From a virus: 32,292 nt of DNA. The stretch is taken from the IMG/VR virus record IMGVR_UViG_3300025012_000224, positions 1-32,292 of that record; one strand, written 5' to 3'. Below, piece after piece: positions 1 through 8,495 of the stretch. Position numbers and translations under genes: made by a program. Under the pieces are notes generated by a model. That model made no database searches. It had not been told where the DNA came from and saw only the letters and a list, made by a program, of their open reading frames with translations. Numbering within the stretch: position 1 is the first letter of the stretch; each line of letters begins with the position of its first letter.

Positions 1-2404
1 CATGGCCCAAAGGCTTACGAAGAAACACACGCAAAGCAGGATCCGTCGAGAATACCGGTTGGAGCCGATCCCCCGTGGGTTGGACCTCCAGTTCACAATA
101 AGCATCGTCCCCTGCGGCAGGGGCATTCACATCGGAGAAAACAGTCCCAGCAGGAGCATCCCAGATTCTGTAAAGCGGCACTTCTGCTCGGCGAACTCGT
201 GCCTTCAAGGTGGATATGGCCGCCCCATTGACCGTGGCTGCATAGGTTGGCGGACTCACAGGCTCATACGCCAAAGGAGCCAGTCCGAAGAACATGGGAT
301 CCGGACTAGACAGCAATGCCGGAGCCGCTGGGGGGTTTCCTGTTAGGCGAGAATCATCTACCCGGTAGGCTGAGTTCCAGAGATCCGTTGCCAGGGCAGG
401 CAACGTAACCTGAAGGTTTACGGCCCCAGCCGCATCCGTGGGCAGGATATAGGCCACCCCAGATACTAGCATCATGGGAGGAACTGCCGGCAATTGCCAG
501 TGGTCTAATCCTGTAACAGCCGGGAGTACCTCGTCATCCTGATACAATCTGGCACGCATCGTGTGATAGGTTTCAGCCGCATACCCGTAATCTGGAGCCG
601 GACCCAACGGTGAAGGGGCCGTCAGACTGGTTTCTTCATTGACCAGGTTTGCTAACGCTTCGGGAGCAGAACCACCAACCAGGGAAGCCCCAAACACGGG
701 GTACCCGTCGGTAACATCGTTGGGTAGAATGCCGTCCCGAACAAAGGACTCGAAGTCCTTTTCCTTCTGGAAATGAATGAGCCAGTAAGACCCCATCTCT
801 CCTGGGCGACCCGTGTCAGATCCGATCACAGCAAAAGAATGACGGAAACGGGCAACCTGCCAGGTCCAATAGTCCTGTGGGAAGTTAGCGTAGTTTCCAG
901 CCTGGGCCAGAACAGGTACACCGGAGACTAGAACCAAGGCCCCGCCAGAATCAGCAACCGCAACATGGGGATCCGCCGGGAAGAAGTAACGGGCTACTTC
1001 CTTGGTGGTATAGGGACTGGTCCCCTTAGGGGTGTACTTCAACCCAGTACCGGGGCTGTAATCATCCAGATAGGGGAGCCGATATCGGAAGAGGTTGCCC
1101 GAGACCAACAGGGTGTGGTCAAGACAGACGTAATCACCAGCCGGATCCCGTCCCGGAAGGGTAGCGACAATAACCGGGCTGTACGCAGTCCCGTCTGCTC
1201 CCAAAACCGGGATGCCATAGGGCAACAGACTACCACCAGCCGTTGGGTCCGTTCCCAAACGAACCTGACCCGGAGCCGGAACCAACCCATTCAGGAATCG
1301 TTTAGCCCCTGGAACCCCATCCCCATCCAGATCGTCCCAGGGGGAACGAAGGGCCGTACCGTCTATCTCGGATACCCCGGTGTAAAGCTCTCTCAGGTTG
1401 TACTGACCTGACGCTCGACCTGGATATGAGAAGGGATCATATTCCCCATCTGCATTGGTGCCCCACCCGAAGATTCCTCCAGGGCCACCATCACAAGGAG
1501 CACTTGCGGCTGAATCCAAATCAAAACAAGTGTCTCCCAGGATCCCCTGACCCGCCAACAGAGCCGCAACACAACGATCCTGAAGATCCTGGGCCAAGAA
1601 AGCTGCTGTGTCGCCATTGGCAGGCCAATGAATGAGAGCCAAAACCCCCCGGTCAGCCGGGAACAGTGTACCACTGACACAAACGAGACGATGAGCTGAC
1701 AGTAGCCCGACATCGGCCTGCCGCTCGTAGATGCGGAGGGTCTTGGTCAAATCCAACGGACCCCCGACAAAACCTGGATCCCTAGAAAAACCACCTGCGA
1801 AGGTCAACCCAGAGCCGCCACCAGGAGAGTCGGCATGACTGATGTTCCATACCAGGTCCGTGACGGGATCCGCTCCAATGGGGTTGAATTCGGCATCAAG
1901 AGCCGGAGAAGGTTGGACCAGATAGTAAGGATAGACAAGGTCACCCGTATTCAGAAGCGCACTGCCGCCAACAACCCGGCCATTGACATCTGAGTCAATG
2001 AGTTTCAGGGCACCCCAATCTGGAATGCCCGATCCCTGAAGATGAACGGCCCAACAACCCAACTTAGGGGGTTCAACCGAAATGGCCCCCATCAACTCAT
2101 CAAGTGCTCCTTCGACATTCTGCGACTCGAACAATGGAGGCTGTCCGTCGATCCCAATAGCGACAGCCATATGCGCCCCTTTGGGATCATCCAGATGTAG
2201 ATTCAGGGCAGCCGACAGACCGCCCAAAACCGACAAGGGGGGAAGCCCTGGTCGGGGAGTACCTCCTCCGGCAGGAATGTAGCCCACGCTTCCCATGGAC
2301 CCTGGAGATCCCGGCTTGGTAATCAGAACCAGGGCATCGGCTTCCGCCGCTGAAATCTTCCCAGGGCCAATCTGGATGGAACCTGGATTTACTATGTTTG
2401 GCAT
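1..2404 (-). CDS. Large phage structural protein, C-terminus outside window
   Basis: The reading frame opens with ATG at 2404 and stays open for 801 codons to the window edge, so the C-terminus is missing. The start lies one base after the TAA of the upstream gene, the tight spacing typical of this operon. Residues about 65 to 95 carry a DDPKGAHMAVAIGIDG segment followed by NVEGALDEL. This resembles the DPxGAHxAxAI-type linker seen in tail and fibre proteins, which often precedes a short helix. At about residue 355 a DDLDGDGVPG segment looks like an EF-hand or thrombospondin type 3 calcium loop. The rest is Gly, Pro and Asp rich and looks like beta-structure, with no enzyme motif that I recognise. 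A virion surface, tail or fibre protein is the best inference from context; the family is not identified. The gene itself is secure, the function is not. Confidence 0.85.
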   Translation of the reverse strand, partial: MPNIVNPGSIQIGPGKISAAEADALVLITKPGSPGSMGSVGYIPAGGGTPRPGLPPLSVLGGLSAALNLHLDDPKGAHMAVAIGIDGQPPLFESQNVEGALDELMGAISVEPPKLGCWAVHLQGSGIPDWGALKLIDSDVNGRVVGGSALLNTGDLVYPYYLVQPSPALDAEFNPIGADPVTDLVWNISHADSPGGGSGLTFAGGFSRDPGFVGGPLDLTKTLRIYERQADVGLLSAHRLVCVSGTLFPADRGVLALIHWPANGDTAAFLAQDLQDRCVAALLAGQGILGDTCFDLDSAASAPCDGGPGGIFGWGTNADGEYDPFSYPGRASGQYNLRELYTGVSEIDGTALRSPWDDLDGDGVPGAKRFLNGLVPAPGQVRLGTDPTAGGSLLPYGIPVLGADGTAYSPVIVATLPGRDPAGDYVCLDHTLLVSGNLFRYRLPYLDDYSPGTGLKYTPKGTSPYTTKEVARYFFPADPHVAVADSGGALVLVSGVPVLAQAGNYANFPQDYWTWQVARFRHSFAVIGSDTGRPGEMGSYWLIHFQKEKDFESFVRDGILPNDVTDGYPVFGASLVGGSAPEALANLVNEETSLTAPSPLGPAPDYGYAAETYHTMRARLYQDDEVLPAVTGLDHWQLPAVPPMMLVSGVAYILPTDAAGAVNLQVTLPALATDLWNSAYRVDDSRLTGNPPAAPALLSSPDPMFFGLAPLAYEPVSPPTYAATVNGAAISTLKARVRRAEVPLYRIWDAPAGTVFSDVNAPAAGDDAYCELEVQPTGDRLQPVFSTDPALRVFLRKPLGH

Positions 2405-2405
2405 G

Positions 2406-5400
2406 TTACGCCCTGTCTCCCACCAACATGATCAGATGACGGGTCCGATAGACTGCTGCACAAGTGCGGTTGTCCGCATGGGGATCAAGGAACCGCACCG
2501 CATTGTTATCATCCAGAGCCGCGAACCGAGTCAGAACCACCAACACCAGTTCATTCCTGCGGAACAAAAGCCCTCCGGCAACCCCCGGCACCTCATCCAC
2601 GATGCGGGCCAGGAAGGGGAAAAACACTTTGTGTCGGACGGCTCCGAACAAGGGTTGGGAAATCATCGTGGGTCGGTATACCGTGTCATCGGCAAACGGA
2701 TAGAAGGCCCGGAACTCAGCATCCTTGCGAGGTGTTTTCCAGTTATCAAGCCCCCCGAAATCAAAGGCGTGTTGAGAGTCCACTTGCACAAAGGGGTGTA
2801 GTGAGAGCAATCCTGTGTTGGCATTGAAATCGTCGATGGTCACACTGGTCGTGGCACAGAAATACCACTCCCTGGTTGTCCCAGCAACAACAGTTACCGG
2901 GTCCAACGGGGAACCGTCCAGGATCGGAATCTGACATCCTGGCAGAAGCCACGGGAACCCTTGGTCGAGTGAACCCACACCCGTTTGACCAGTCCAAATT
3001 TCGGGACTGATCAGAAGGGGATCCACCGTGAGAAGGGTCGGACAAACCCCATCCCCGGTGGTCATAATATCGCCTTCCTTGACCCCGGCCGTTTGTGGAA
3101 CACGAGAACGGAAATAGACTGCTACCTGGTAGCCACCACCAAGGACCCCGTAGTTGGGGATTGCATCCTGGGGGAAATACTTGATCTCACACAGGGTTTG
3201 TCCAGTTCCGGCCAGGTTCTGCGAGAGTACCACTTTGCGGCTACTGCTCCCATATTCTGTCAGGGTTTGGTCTATAGGTCTGGCCACAGGCACACTCAGG
3301 TCAATCACAGCCGTCTGTTGTGCTCTTGCTCCGTATACCCGGCGAGGGAAATATAGGTTTCGTCTGTCTCTGCTCACGATTGTTTCAAGACCGTTGTCTC
3401 CCACAGGAACTCCGGGATGAGCAGGACCGGCCGGGTCATAGGTCTCATTGGCCACGTATTCCAGTTTGACCTCTCGATACAGAGGTCGGAAACCGGGGGC
3501 CAAAAGGGCTTCCATATCCAATGGTTGTTGTCCAGGAGCATTCTCGATAATGGGGCCGGGTCCAGCCGGTCCGGAACCATCATAGACAACCGGATCCGGG
3601 ACAACCTCGAAGTCAGGGGTGTCCGTGGTTCCAGAACCCAACGGATAGGTGATCTCAAGTTCGACGAAGATCCGTCTCGGACTCCCATCCCGACGGGGAA
3701 ATCCCAAGATGGTTCTCCCTGCCATGTGGTAGGGGGCCACATTCAATCCACCAGTAGCCTCAGTGTCAGTCTTGTCGAGAGTGACCTCCAGATGCGTCGT
3801 GCCCAAGCCCTGAATCAACAGAACCTTGACTTGTTGATCCACGGCAGCCGTGAAATGTCCATCGTCATGATAGACACTGAGAACGTCAGTTATGACCGTC
3901 CCCACCGGGGCGAAGCTGTTGAAAAAGTTAGGGGCCGCATAGGTGTCAATGGCTTGTCCGCCCTGGAAAACAACCCCCAGAGTTGAAACCCCCAGGAACT
4001 CCAAATCGACATGGAGAACATCCCCCTCATACCAGGCATCTGCGTCCATCGGAACACCAGGTGCAGATTCGGCTTTCCAGGCATACTTGCCCGCATTGAC
4101 TGTTCCCGGAGGAACCGGACCACCCTGGGCTAGTGGCCCTAGTCGGTCTCCCGGCCAGAAAGAAAAGACCACTCGTTCGATTACGGGTTGATCGCCGAAT
4201 CGACGGGCGATGTGATCAAAGTTTCGGATGAACTCTCCCCGAGGGGTGTCTCCCGAAACAGGGAATGCACCACCCAGAGCATTTGACCGACCAATCTCGT
4301 TGCATACGAGGAACTGGGTAGAAACATCCCCTGAATCCCCCCCCAGAACCTGTTTTGAAGCTGTATCCACAGACCAAGTTCGAGTGGAACCATCCAGCAG
4401 GGAATGAATCTGATACTGAAGCTCGCTCGCCAAATCCCAACCGGGGAAAGCAATGTGTCGCCGCAGGTCCAGCAGGTTGTCTTGCACAACCACATCACAG
4501 AAATGACCATCGGGACGGTCAGACAAGCCAGCCGGGATTGGACCTAGAGGCCCGTTATAGCCGGGGTGTCCGTATCGAGGCGCACCATTGGTGTTCTCAA
4601 CGGGGTCAAAGCCTTTCCAGCCTGCAAGTTGAGAAGACACGTCATTGTGTCGATGGACAAAACAGATAGGGATCGCGTACACAAAGCCATCGGCAGCCCC
4701 AAGGTCTATAGCCGCTTGTTCCGAGCCATCTCCAGCAATCCAAAGACCATCATCCCGAATGTCATACTCCACGGCTGAGGAATTGAGCCAGACCTTGGTC
4801 TTGTCAGCCTGAACAAAGGGGTAGTTGGCTGCCGGGCTGGTCCTGGCGGCCTGTGCAAAGATTCCAGGTGTTGGAGGCGGCCCGGCAAAGAGATTTGAAA
4901 ACCCGTCCGGATGTTTCTTGTAGTTGACCCCTTCCTGAATCCCTGTTCGCCGAACTTGATACTGAACCTGAATCCGTTGAGTGGTTTCAGTATCCACCAC
5001 CGGATCCATCAAGTCATCAGGCAACCAGACGGGGGCGGGAGAACAGACGTTCCCATGTCGCCAGAGATGAGCTTGGTCGGGTTTGTTTGGTCTGTCGGCA
5101 CCCCCTGAAAAGCTGGCACCCGATGGTGCTAACGATCCTGGGTTGGCCACGGAAACGGCCAAAGAGATGAAGTTGCCTGTTCCTGGCGGACCAATGGTTC
5201 CGGCTCCGGGCACGACCGCCTCAAGCAAGACTGTATCTCCAGATGCTCGGGCCGAAATGACCGTGGAGAAAGTGTTGGCCGGATTGTTGAAAGCATCGGC
5301 AATGATGATGGCCTGAGCCTCCACCGTCGCAGCAGGAACCAGAAACTGATTGACCCCTGGGGCAGCACTGGCTGTCATCTGATTGACAGGGAGTATCCCG

Positions 5401-6047
5401 TTCACACGGATCCAATCCCCGGCCACTACTCCACCAGCCCCCACAGCCGTCACTTGAATGCTGGCCGATGCTTTGGGGCTTGGGGCAACCAGAGTCTTCC
5501 AGACCTCCAGGAAGATGAAATCTGTCCGCTTTACCGTGGTCGATGTCCCGTCGTAGATTTGAGGAGAGGCTAGCGGAATGATATTCCAACCCGGTGTCCT
5601 GGTGTAGTTGTACTCGACCACGATGGGCATCCCTGCCACCTTTGCCTCCAGACGAGGCAACAGGAAACAGTTGATCATCGTGCGGTCAGACCAGAATCCA
5701 AAATCATCAGCCCCAACCGACCCAATTGACACTGGGTTGGGACTGTCGTCCACAATGCCCGCTGGGGCCACTCCCATGGTGTAATCGGTGTAGCCATCCC
5801 GTCGCATGACTCCACGGAGCCAACCAGAGGGGGTCTGCCAACGGTCCAGAATCCCAGAGGCTTCCTGAGGGGCACCTTGCTTCAGTTGAAGCTCGGAATC
5901 GAGAACAGCTTTCCCGGACTGGAACACCACAGTGTAGAGCGAACGATCCCCGGTCTCCATAGACCGCGAGACTGTGTTGGGGGTCTGGACTACACAAGCC
6001 GGGTCACCAAGTCCGGCATACTGGATCTTGTGGTCTTTTACAGACAT
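2406..6047 (-). CDS. Baseplate/tail-associated structural protein, 1213 aa
   Basis: Translation starts at ATG 6047, with an AGGT ribosome-binding core six bases upstream, and ends with TAA. The start overlaps the end of the upstream endonuclease-like gene by 10 bases. Residues about 40 to 57 read VVFQSGKAVLDSELQLKQ. This resembles the QxGrxxLDadwNeq-type signature near the N-terminus of DUF6519/DUF4815-like proteins of phage tails and contractile injection systems; it is a motif-level resemblance only. The remainder is long and beta-rich, with NYTRTPGW and FIFLEVWKT segments and a long central region that I cannot place. No signal peptide or membrane segment is visible. Position among tail genes supports a baseplate or fibre-attachment role. 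It could equally be a fibre network component. Confidence 0.9.
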   Translation of the reverse strand: MSVKDHKIQYAGLGDPACVVQTPNTVSRSMETGDRSLYTVVFQSGKAVLDSELQLKQGAPQEASGILDRWQTPSGWLRGVMRRDGYTDYTMGVAPAGIVDDSPNPVSIGSVGADDFGFWSDRTMINCFLLPRLEAKVAGMPIVVEYNYTRTPGWNIIPLASPQIYDGTSTTVKRTDFIFLEVWKTLVAPSPKASASIQVTAVGAGGVVAGDWIRVNGILPVNQMTASAAPGVNQFLVPAATVEAQAIIIADAFNNPANTFSTVISARASGDTVLLEAVVPGAGTIGPPGTGNFISLAVSVANPGSLAPSGASFSGGADRPNKPDQAHLWRHGNVCSPAPVWLPDDLMDPVVDTETTQRIQVQYQVRRTGIQEGVNYKKHPDGFSNLFAGPPPTPGIFAQAARTSPAANYPFVQADKTKVWLNSSAVEYDIRDDGLWIAGDGSEQAAIDLGAADGFVYAIPICFVHRHNDVSSQLAGWKGFDPVENTNGAPRYGHPGYNGPLGPIPAGLSDRPDGHFCDVVVQDNLLDLRRHIAFPGWDLASELQYQIHSLLDGSTRTWSVDTASKQVLGGDSGDVSTQFLVCNEIGRSNALGGAFPVSGDTPRGEFIRNFDHIARRFGDQPVIERVVFSFWPGDRLGPLAQGGPVPPGTVNAGKYAWKAESAPGVPMDADAWYEGDVLHVDLEFLGVSTLGVVFQGGQAIDTYAAPNFFNSFAPVGTVITDVLSVYHDDGHFTAAVDQQVKVLLIQGLGTTHLEVTLDKTDTEATGGLNVAPYHMAGRTILGFPRRDGSPRRIFVELEITYPLGSGTTDTPDFEVVPDPVVYDGSGPAGPGPIIENAPGQQPLDMEALLAPGFRPLYREVKLEYVANETYDPAGPAHPGVPVGDNGLETIVSRDRRNLYFPRRVYGARAQQTAVIDLSVPVARPIDQTLTEYGSSSRKVVLSQNLAGTGQTLCEIKYFPQDAIPNYGVLGGGYQVAVYFRSRVPQTAGVKEGDIMTTGDGVCPTLLTVDPLLISPEIWTGQTGVGSLDQGFPWLLPGCQIPILDGSPLDPVTVVAGTTREWYFCATTSVTIDDFNANTGLLSLHPFVQVDSQHAFDFGGLDNWKTPRKDAEFRAFYPFADDTVYRPTMISQPLFGAVRHKVFFPFLARIVDEVPGVAGGLLFRRNELVLVVLTRFAALDDNNAVRFLDPHADNRTCAAVYRTRHLIMLVGDRA

Positions 6048-6835
6048 CGTTTGACCTGTCCAAACCGTTTCGGATCCGTCCGCAAATTACTCTGCACAGT
6101 CTCCCACAATGGGATCTGAGCAGCACACAAAGCCTCAATAGAGTCCCATAAAGGACCGGGGCTAAGCACAAACACCTGGTCCCCTGTCTCCCGCTGGAAG
6201 ATTTCTACCCGTGTTCGCGTCCCGGTCGGGAGAAAACCGCCCTCTCTTAACCAGCCCGCCGTTTCCACCCATCCTGCTGGGATCACATCCCAGAGAGGTT
6301 TGAACAGACGGAAAGCAGGGGTCCAATCCAAGCCGGTCACTTGGGGGCGATACTCATAGGACACCCCCTCATGGAGAAGCACTCGGACGAAATTGGCTTC
6401 CATCAGGGACCGACAAGGATGAGAGATCCCCCTCCTGATTCCCAGAATGGTGTGACCCGCTTCGTTGAGTTCACCTTTGGTACGACCCCGACTGATAGCC
6501 GTGCGATGCTCAGGGGACAGCTTTTGACCCGTCCAGGGGGCAACAGCCTTCAGCTTCTTCGACTGTTCGGCTCGGGCCTCGGGGGTTTGCCATCTCTGAG
6601 TGGCCGCTCTGGATTGCCGGGCACGACATTCAGGAGAGCGTTTCCGACTCTCTTCCGTATCGAGTCTGGCTCCCGGATGGGCCGCCAAGTAACTTTGTGC
6701 ATCCATCTTGTGTGCTGCCCGTAGATGCCGCCGTAGTTGTCGGCGAATGACGGCACACTCCAGGCAACGCAAGACCGGTTCAGCCTGACCAACCATCTGA
6801 CTGCCCATCGGATTCTGTGGGGCTACAACTTGCAT
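6038..6835 (-). CDS. Ros/MucR zinc finger plus NUMOD3 plus degenerate PD-(D/E)XK homing endonuclease-like protein
   Basis: This 265-residue protein is made of mobile-endonuclease modules. Residues 24 to 42 form CxxC-x9-H-x4-H (C24, C27, H37, H42) followed by a YLAAHPG segment, as in Ros/MucR-type DNA-binding fingers. Residues about 107 to 118 (SPEHRTAISRGR) resemble a NUMOD3 DNA-contact helix. From residue 142 the RSLMEANFVRVLLHEGVSY segment matches the first helix of the Vsr-like PD-(D/E)XK domain of phage homing endonucleases. The usual PDF and EVKG motifs appear as PAF (A174) and ETAG (A193), so two catalytic positions are lost and cleavage is unlikely. The ATG at 6835 directly follows an in-frame TAA; Met10 and Met14 are alternative starts. 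The 3' end overlaps the start of the 1213-residue gene by 10 bases. It may be a decaying homing gene or a retained DNA-binding protein. Confidence 0.85.
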   Translation of the reverse strand: MQVVAPQNPMGSQMVGQAEPVLRCLECAVIRRQLRRHLRAAHKMDAQSYLAAHPGARLDTEESRKRSPECRARQSRAATQRWQTPEARAEQSKKLKAVAPWTGQKLSPEHRTAISRGRTKGELNEAGHTILGIRRGISHPCRSLMEANFVRVLLHEGVSYEYRPQVTGLDWTPAFRLFKPLWDVIPAGWVETAGWLREGGFLPTGTRTRVEIFQRETGDQVFVLSPGPLWDSIEALCAAQIPLWETVQSNLRTDPKRFGQVKRCL

Positions 6836-6952
6836 TTACCCCCCACCCCCGCGAAAACACACAGGAATGCTTACCGTCCACCGGATGAGAGTCAGGTAGT
6901 TGGCTGTGGGCCAACTTGAGAGAGACCTGAGTCTGGTAGGACAGTGACTCAT
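6836..6952 (-). CDS. Possible 38-aa ORF filling the gap before the degenerate endonuclease gene
   Basis: The 117 bases between two clear genes hold one open frame. Its ATG (6952 to 6950) abuts the TAG of the 200-residue structural gene, and its TAA (6838 to 6836) abuts the ATG of the zinc-finger gene, in the same frame. The product would begin MSHCPTRLRS and end in four glycines. I recognise no family, and no good ribosome-binding site stands alone for it, though the abutting TAGATG could allow restart. It could be a real coupled leader, a decayed 5' extension of the endonuclease gene, or chance. The G-rich run just before its stop could act as the ribosome-binding site for the following gene. 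Confidence 0.25.
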   Translation of the reverse strand: MSHCPTRLRSLSSWPTANYLTLIRWTVSIPVCFRGGGG

Positions 6953-7555
6953 CTAAAAGGTCAATCTCCAGGTTATTGAGAGAATTGCGGTACTCGGCTT
7001 GGCGACACATGCGAAGGTCAAGTAGTTTGCCATAAGGTCGTATCCGGTCACATCAATGGTTGCGTCGTAGCTGGTTGGACCGTTGTTGATTGGATTCTTG
7101 GTGGCCGGGTTGAGGCTCGCTGTACACATCAACCCCATCTCATTGAGTGGCCCTACGGCTTCACCCTCTCCGAAGGTCGTGGTGAAGTCTACGATGTTCG
7201 TGGGATAGGCAACAGCAATACCAGCCACGTTTCGGTACTGAGTAGAGGCAAATGCCTTGCGGCCGATCTCTTCATTGAGCTTGCGTTGGGTTGTCTGCGG
7301 AGCATCCGGGGAGAGTAGGTTGCCTGTAGCCCCAGTGCCAACCCCGAGCATGGTCAACCCATTGCTCTGCACCCGACTGGGATCAAGACTGTTACGAAAC
7401 AGCCGGGCTGCCAAAATCCCGGCATCAAGGGTAATTGTTTGGAAACGCCGCCATTCAACAAGGATTTTCCCTGATCTGGCATCCCACATTTTGAAAAGAA
7501 ACTCGCCAGTAGCTCTCTGCATGAAACAAGGGGACATCTGTATATTATTGTCCAT
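6953..7555 (-). CDS. Phage structural protein, 200 aa, neighbour of the endonuclease gene
   Basis: The gene starts at ATG 7555, with a GGGGA about nine bases upstream, and ends in TAG. Its first 11 bases overlap the end of the homing endonuclease-like gene. Residues 17 to 35 read GEFLFKMWDARSGKILVEW, followed by LDAGILAARLFRNS. A conserved-looking core, TGNLLSPDAPQTTQRKLNEEI then KAFASTQYRN, runs from about residue 77. The C-terminus, ending ILSITWRLTF, has the beta-strand look of a small virion or fibre-associated protein. There is no signal peptide or catalytic motif. I do not recognise a named family. Its N-terminal 20 to 40 residues match the short ORF at 8488 to 8631, on the other side of the endonuclease gene, which suggests a duplicated or split relative. 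Confidence 0.88.
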   Translation of the reverse strand: MDNNIQMSPCFMQRATGEFLFKMWDARSGKILVEWRRFQTITLDAGILAARLFRNSLDPSRVQSNGLTMLGVGTGATGNLLSPDAPQTTQRKLNEEIGRKAFASTQYRNVAGIAVAYPTNIVDFTTTFGEGEAVGPLNEMGLMCTASLNPATKNPINNGPTSYDATIDVTGYDLMANYLTFACVAKPSTAILSITWRLTF

Positions 7556-8495
7556 GCTTCCGGATCCCCTTTCTCACCACAATTTGAAAATTCAACTCCG
7601 GATATTGCGCCTGAAAGGCCATGATCTTCGGATAGGTCTTGTGCGACGGGCTCCACCACCCCTTCACGTCTTCCAACAAAACATCTGTTTTGGGGAGCCT
7701 GTGCAGAAAGGCCACCGGATCTTGTAGGCTGACTCCCCGTGCAACTTGAGGGAGGATCCAAAAATCGGGTCTATATGTGGTTCGTTTCCCATCCATCATT
7801 AAGGGATATGCCTCGATCTCATAGAGCCAAACCTCTTTCGCTGCATCTAACTCTTGGGCACGTTGAATTTCCGAGGAGGACCGGAGCCAAATTTGACCCT
7901 GACACGGAGAGGCATAATAAGCGCCCTTTCCGTATCCGGAAGAAAAGGGCACTGTCCGGCCCTGCTGATAGGTCTTTCTTTGACTCTCGGATTGCTTGCG
8001 TTTGGTCTCCTCAGTTGCTTTTCGGCCTCTCTTTTTTTCGATCATCCGAACACGGCCCGCAAGAACAGCTTGCGTGATGGCATGGGGTTTTCCGCGTTGA
8101 GAAGCCGCTCGTTTTTCAACAACCTCTCGCGGCATAGGCCCTGTCTTGACCCCCTTGTTCCACATGACTTGCCGAGCACGAGCCTCCCGAATCTTAGCCT
8201 TGGCTTCTTCAGTATGTCGGGCACCCCTCCGATGAGAACTCCGAACCGGCTGTTTACGTCCTTCTGCATAGGCTAAAATTAGAGAATCAGACAACTTCCG
8301 CCGGGTCCCCTCAGACAACACTTTACCCCGATGTCCCTCAGAATTTGCTCGGAGATGAGCTTCTGACTGCACTTTGCCCGTCAGGGATTGGGAGATGCGT
8401 CCCCCGATCCTGATCCGTGTTTCATTGGACAAAGAAGCCCAATACCGTCGCATTGCTTCAGCCTGTCTGGCTTTGCCTTCCGGACTTTTAGCCAC
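7545..8495 (-). CDS. Homing endonuclease-like protein: NUMOD3 repeats plus Vsr-like PD-(D/E)XK nuclease
   Basis: The 316-residue protein starts with GTG, preceded by GGAG at 8503 to 8506 with a seven-base spacer. The first 180 residues are basic and contain at least three NUMOD3-like helices, around SEGTRRKLSD (61 to 70), HTEEAKAKIREA (94 to 105) and TEETKRKQSESQ (161 to 172); such segments contact DNA in phage homing nucleases. The C-terminal domain keeps the nuclease signature: SSSE near 206 to 209, YRPDF with D244, and EDVKG with E275 and K278, followed by a YPELNFQIV strand. I infer a double-strand DNA cleaving enzyme that spreads its own gene into phages lacking it. It overlaps the preceding 47-residue ORF by 8 bases and the following structural gene by 11 bases, so it was placed without breaking the 200-residue frame. 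Confidence 0.92.
   Translation of the reverse strand: MAKSPEGKARQAEAMRRYWASLSNETRIRIGGRISQSLTGKVQSEAHLRANSEGHRGKVLSEGTRRKLSDSLILAYAEGRKQPVRSSHRRGARHTEEAKAKIREARARQVMWNKGVKTGPMPREVVEKRAASQRGKPHAITQAVLAGRVRMIEKKRGRKATEETKRKQSESQRKTYQQGRTVPFSSGYGKGAYYASPCQGQIWLRSSSEIQRAQELDAAKEVWLYEIEAYPLMMDGKRTTYRPDFWILPQVARGVSLQDPVAFLHRLPKTDVLLEDVKGWWSPSHKTYPKIMAFQAQYPELNFQIVVRKGIRKHGQ

Noticed and set aside
6780-7010. A 76-codon minus-strand ORF across the gap before the zinc-finger gene
   Set aside because: It overlaps both the end of the 200-residue gene and the start of the zinc-finger gene in another frame, and has no recognisable features; the 38-codon ORF fits the gap better.
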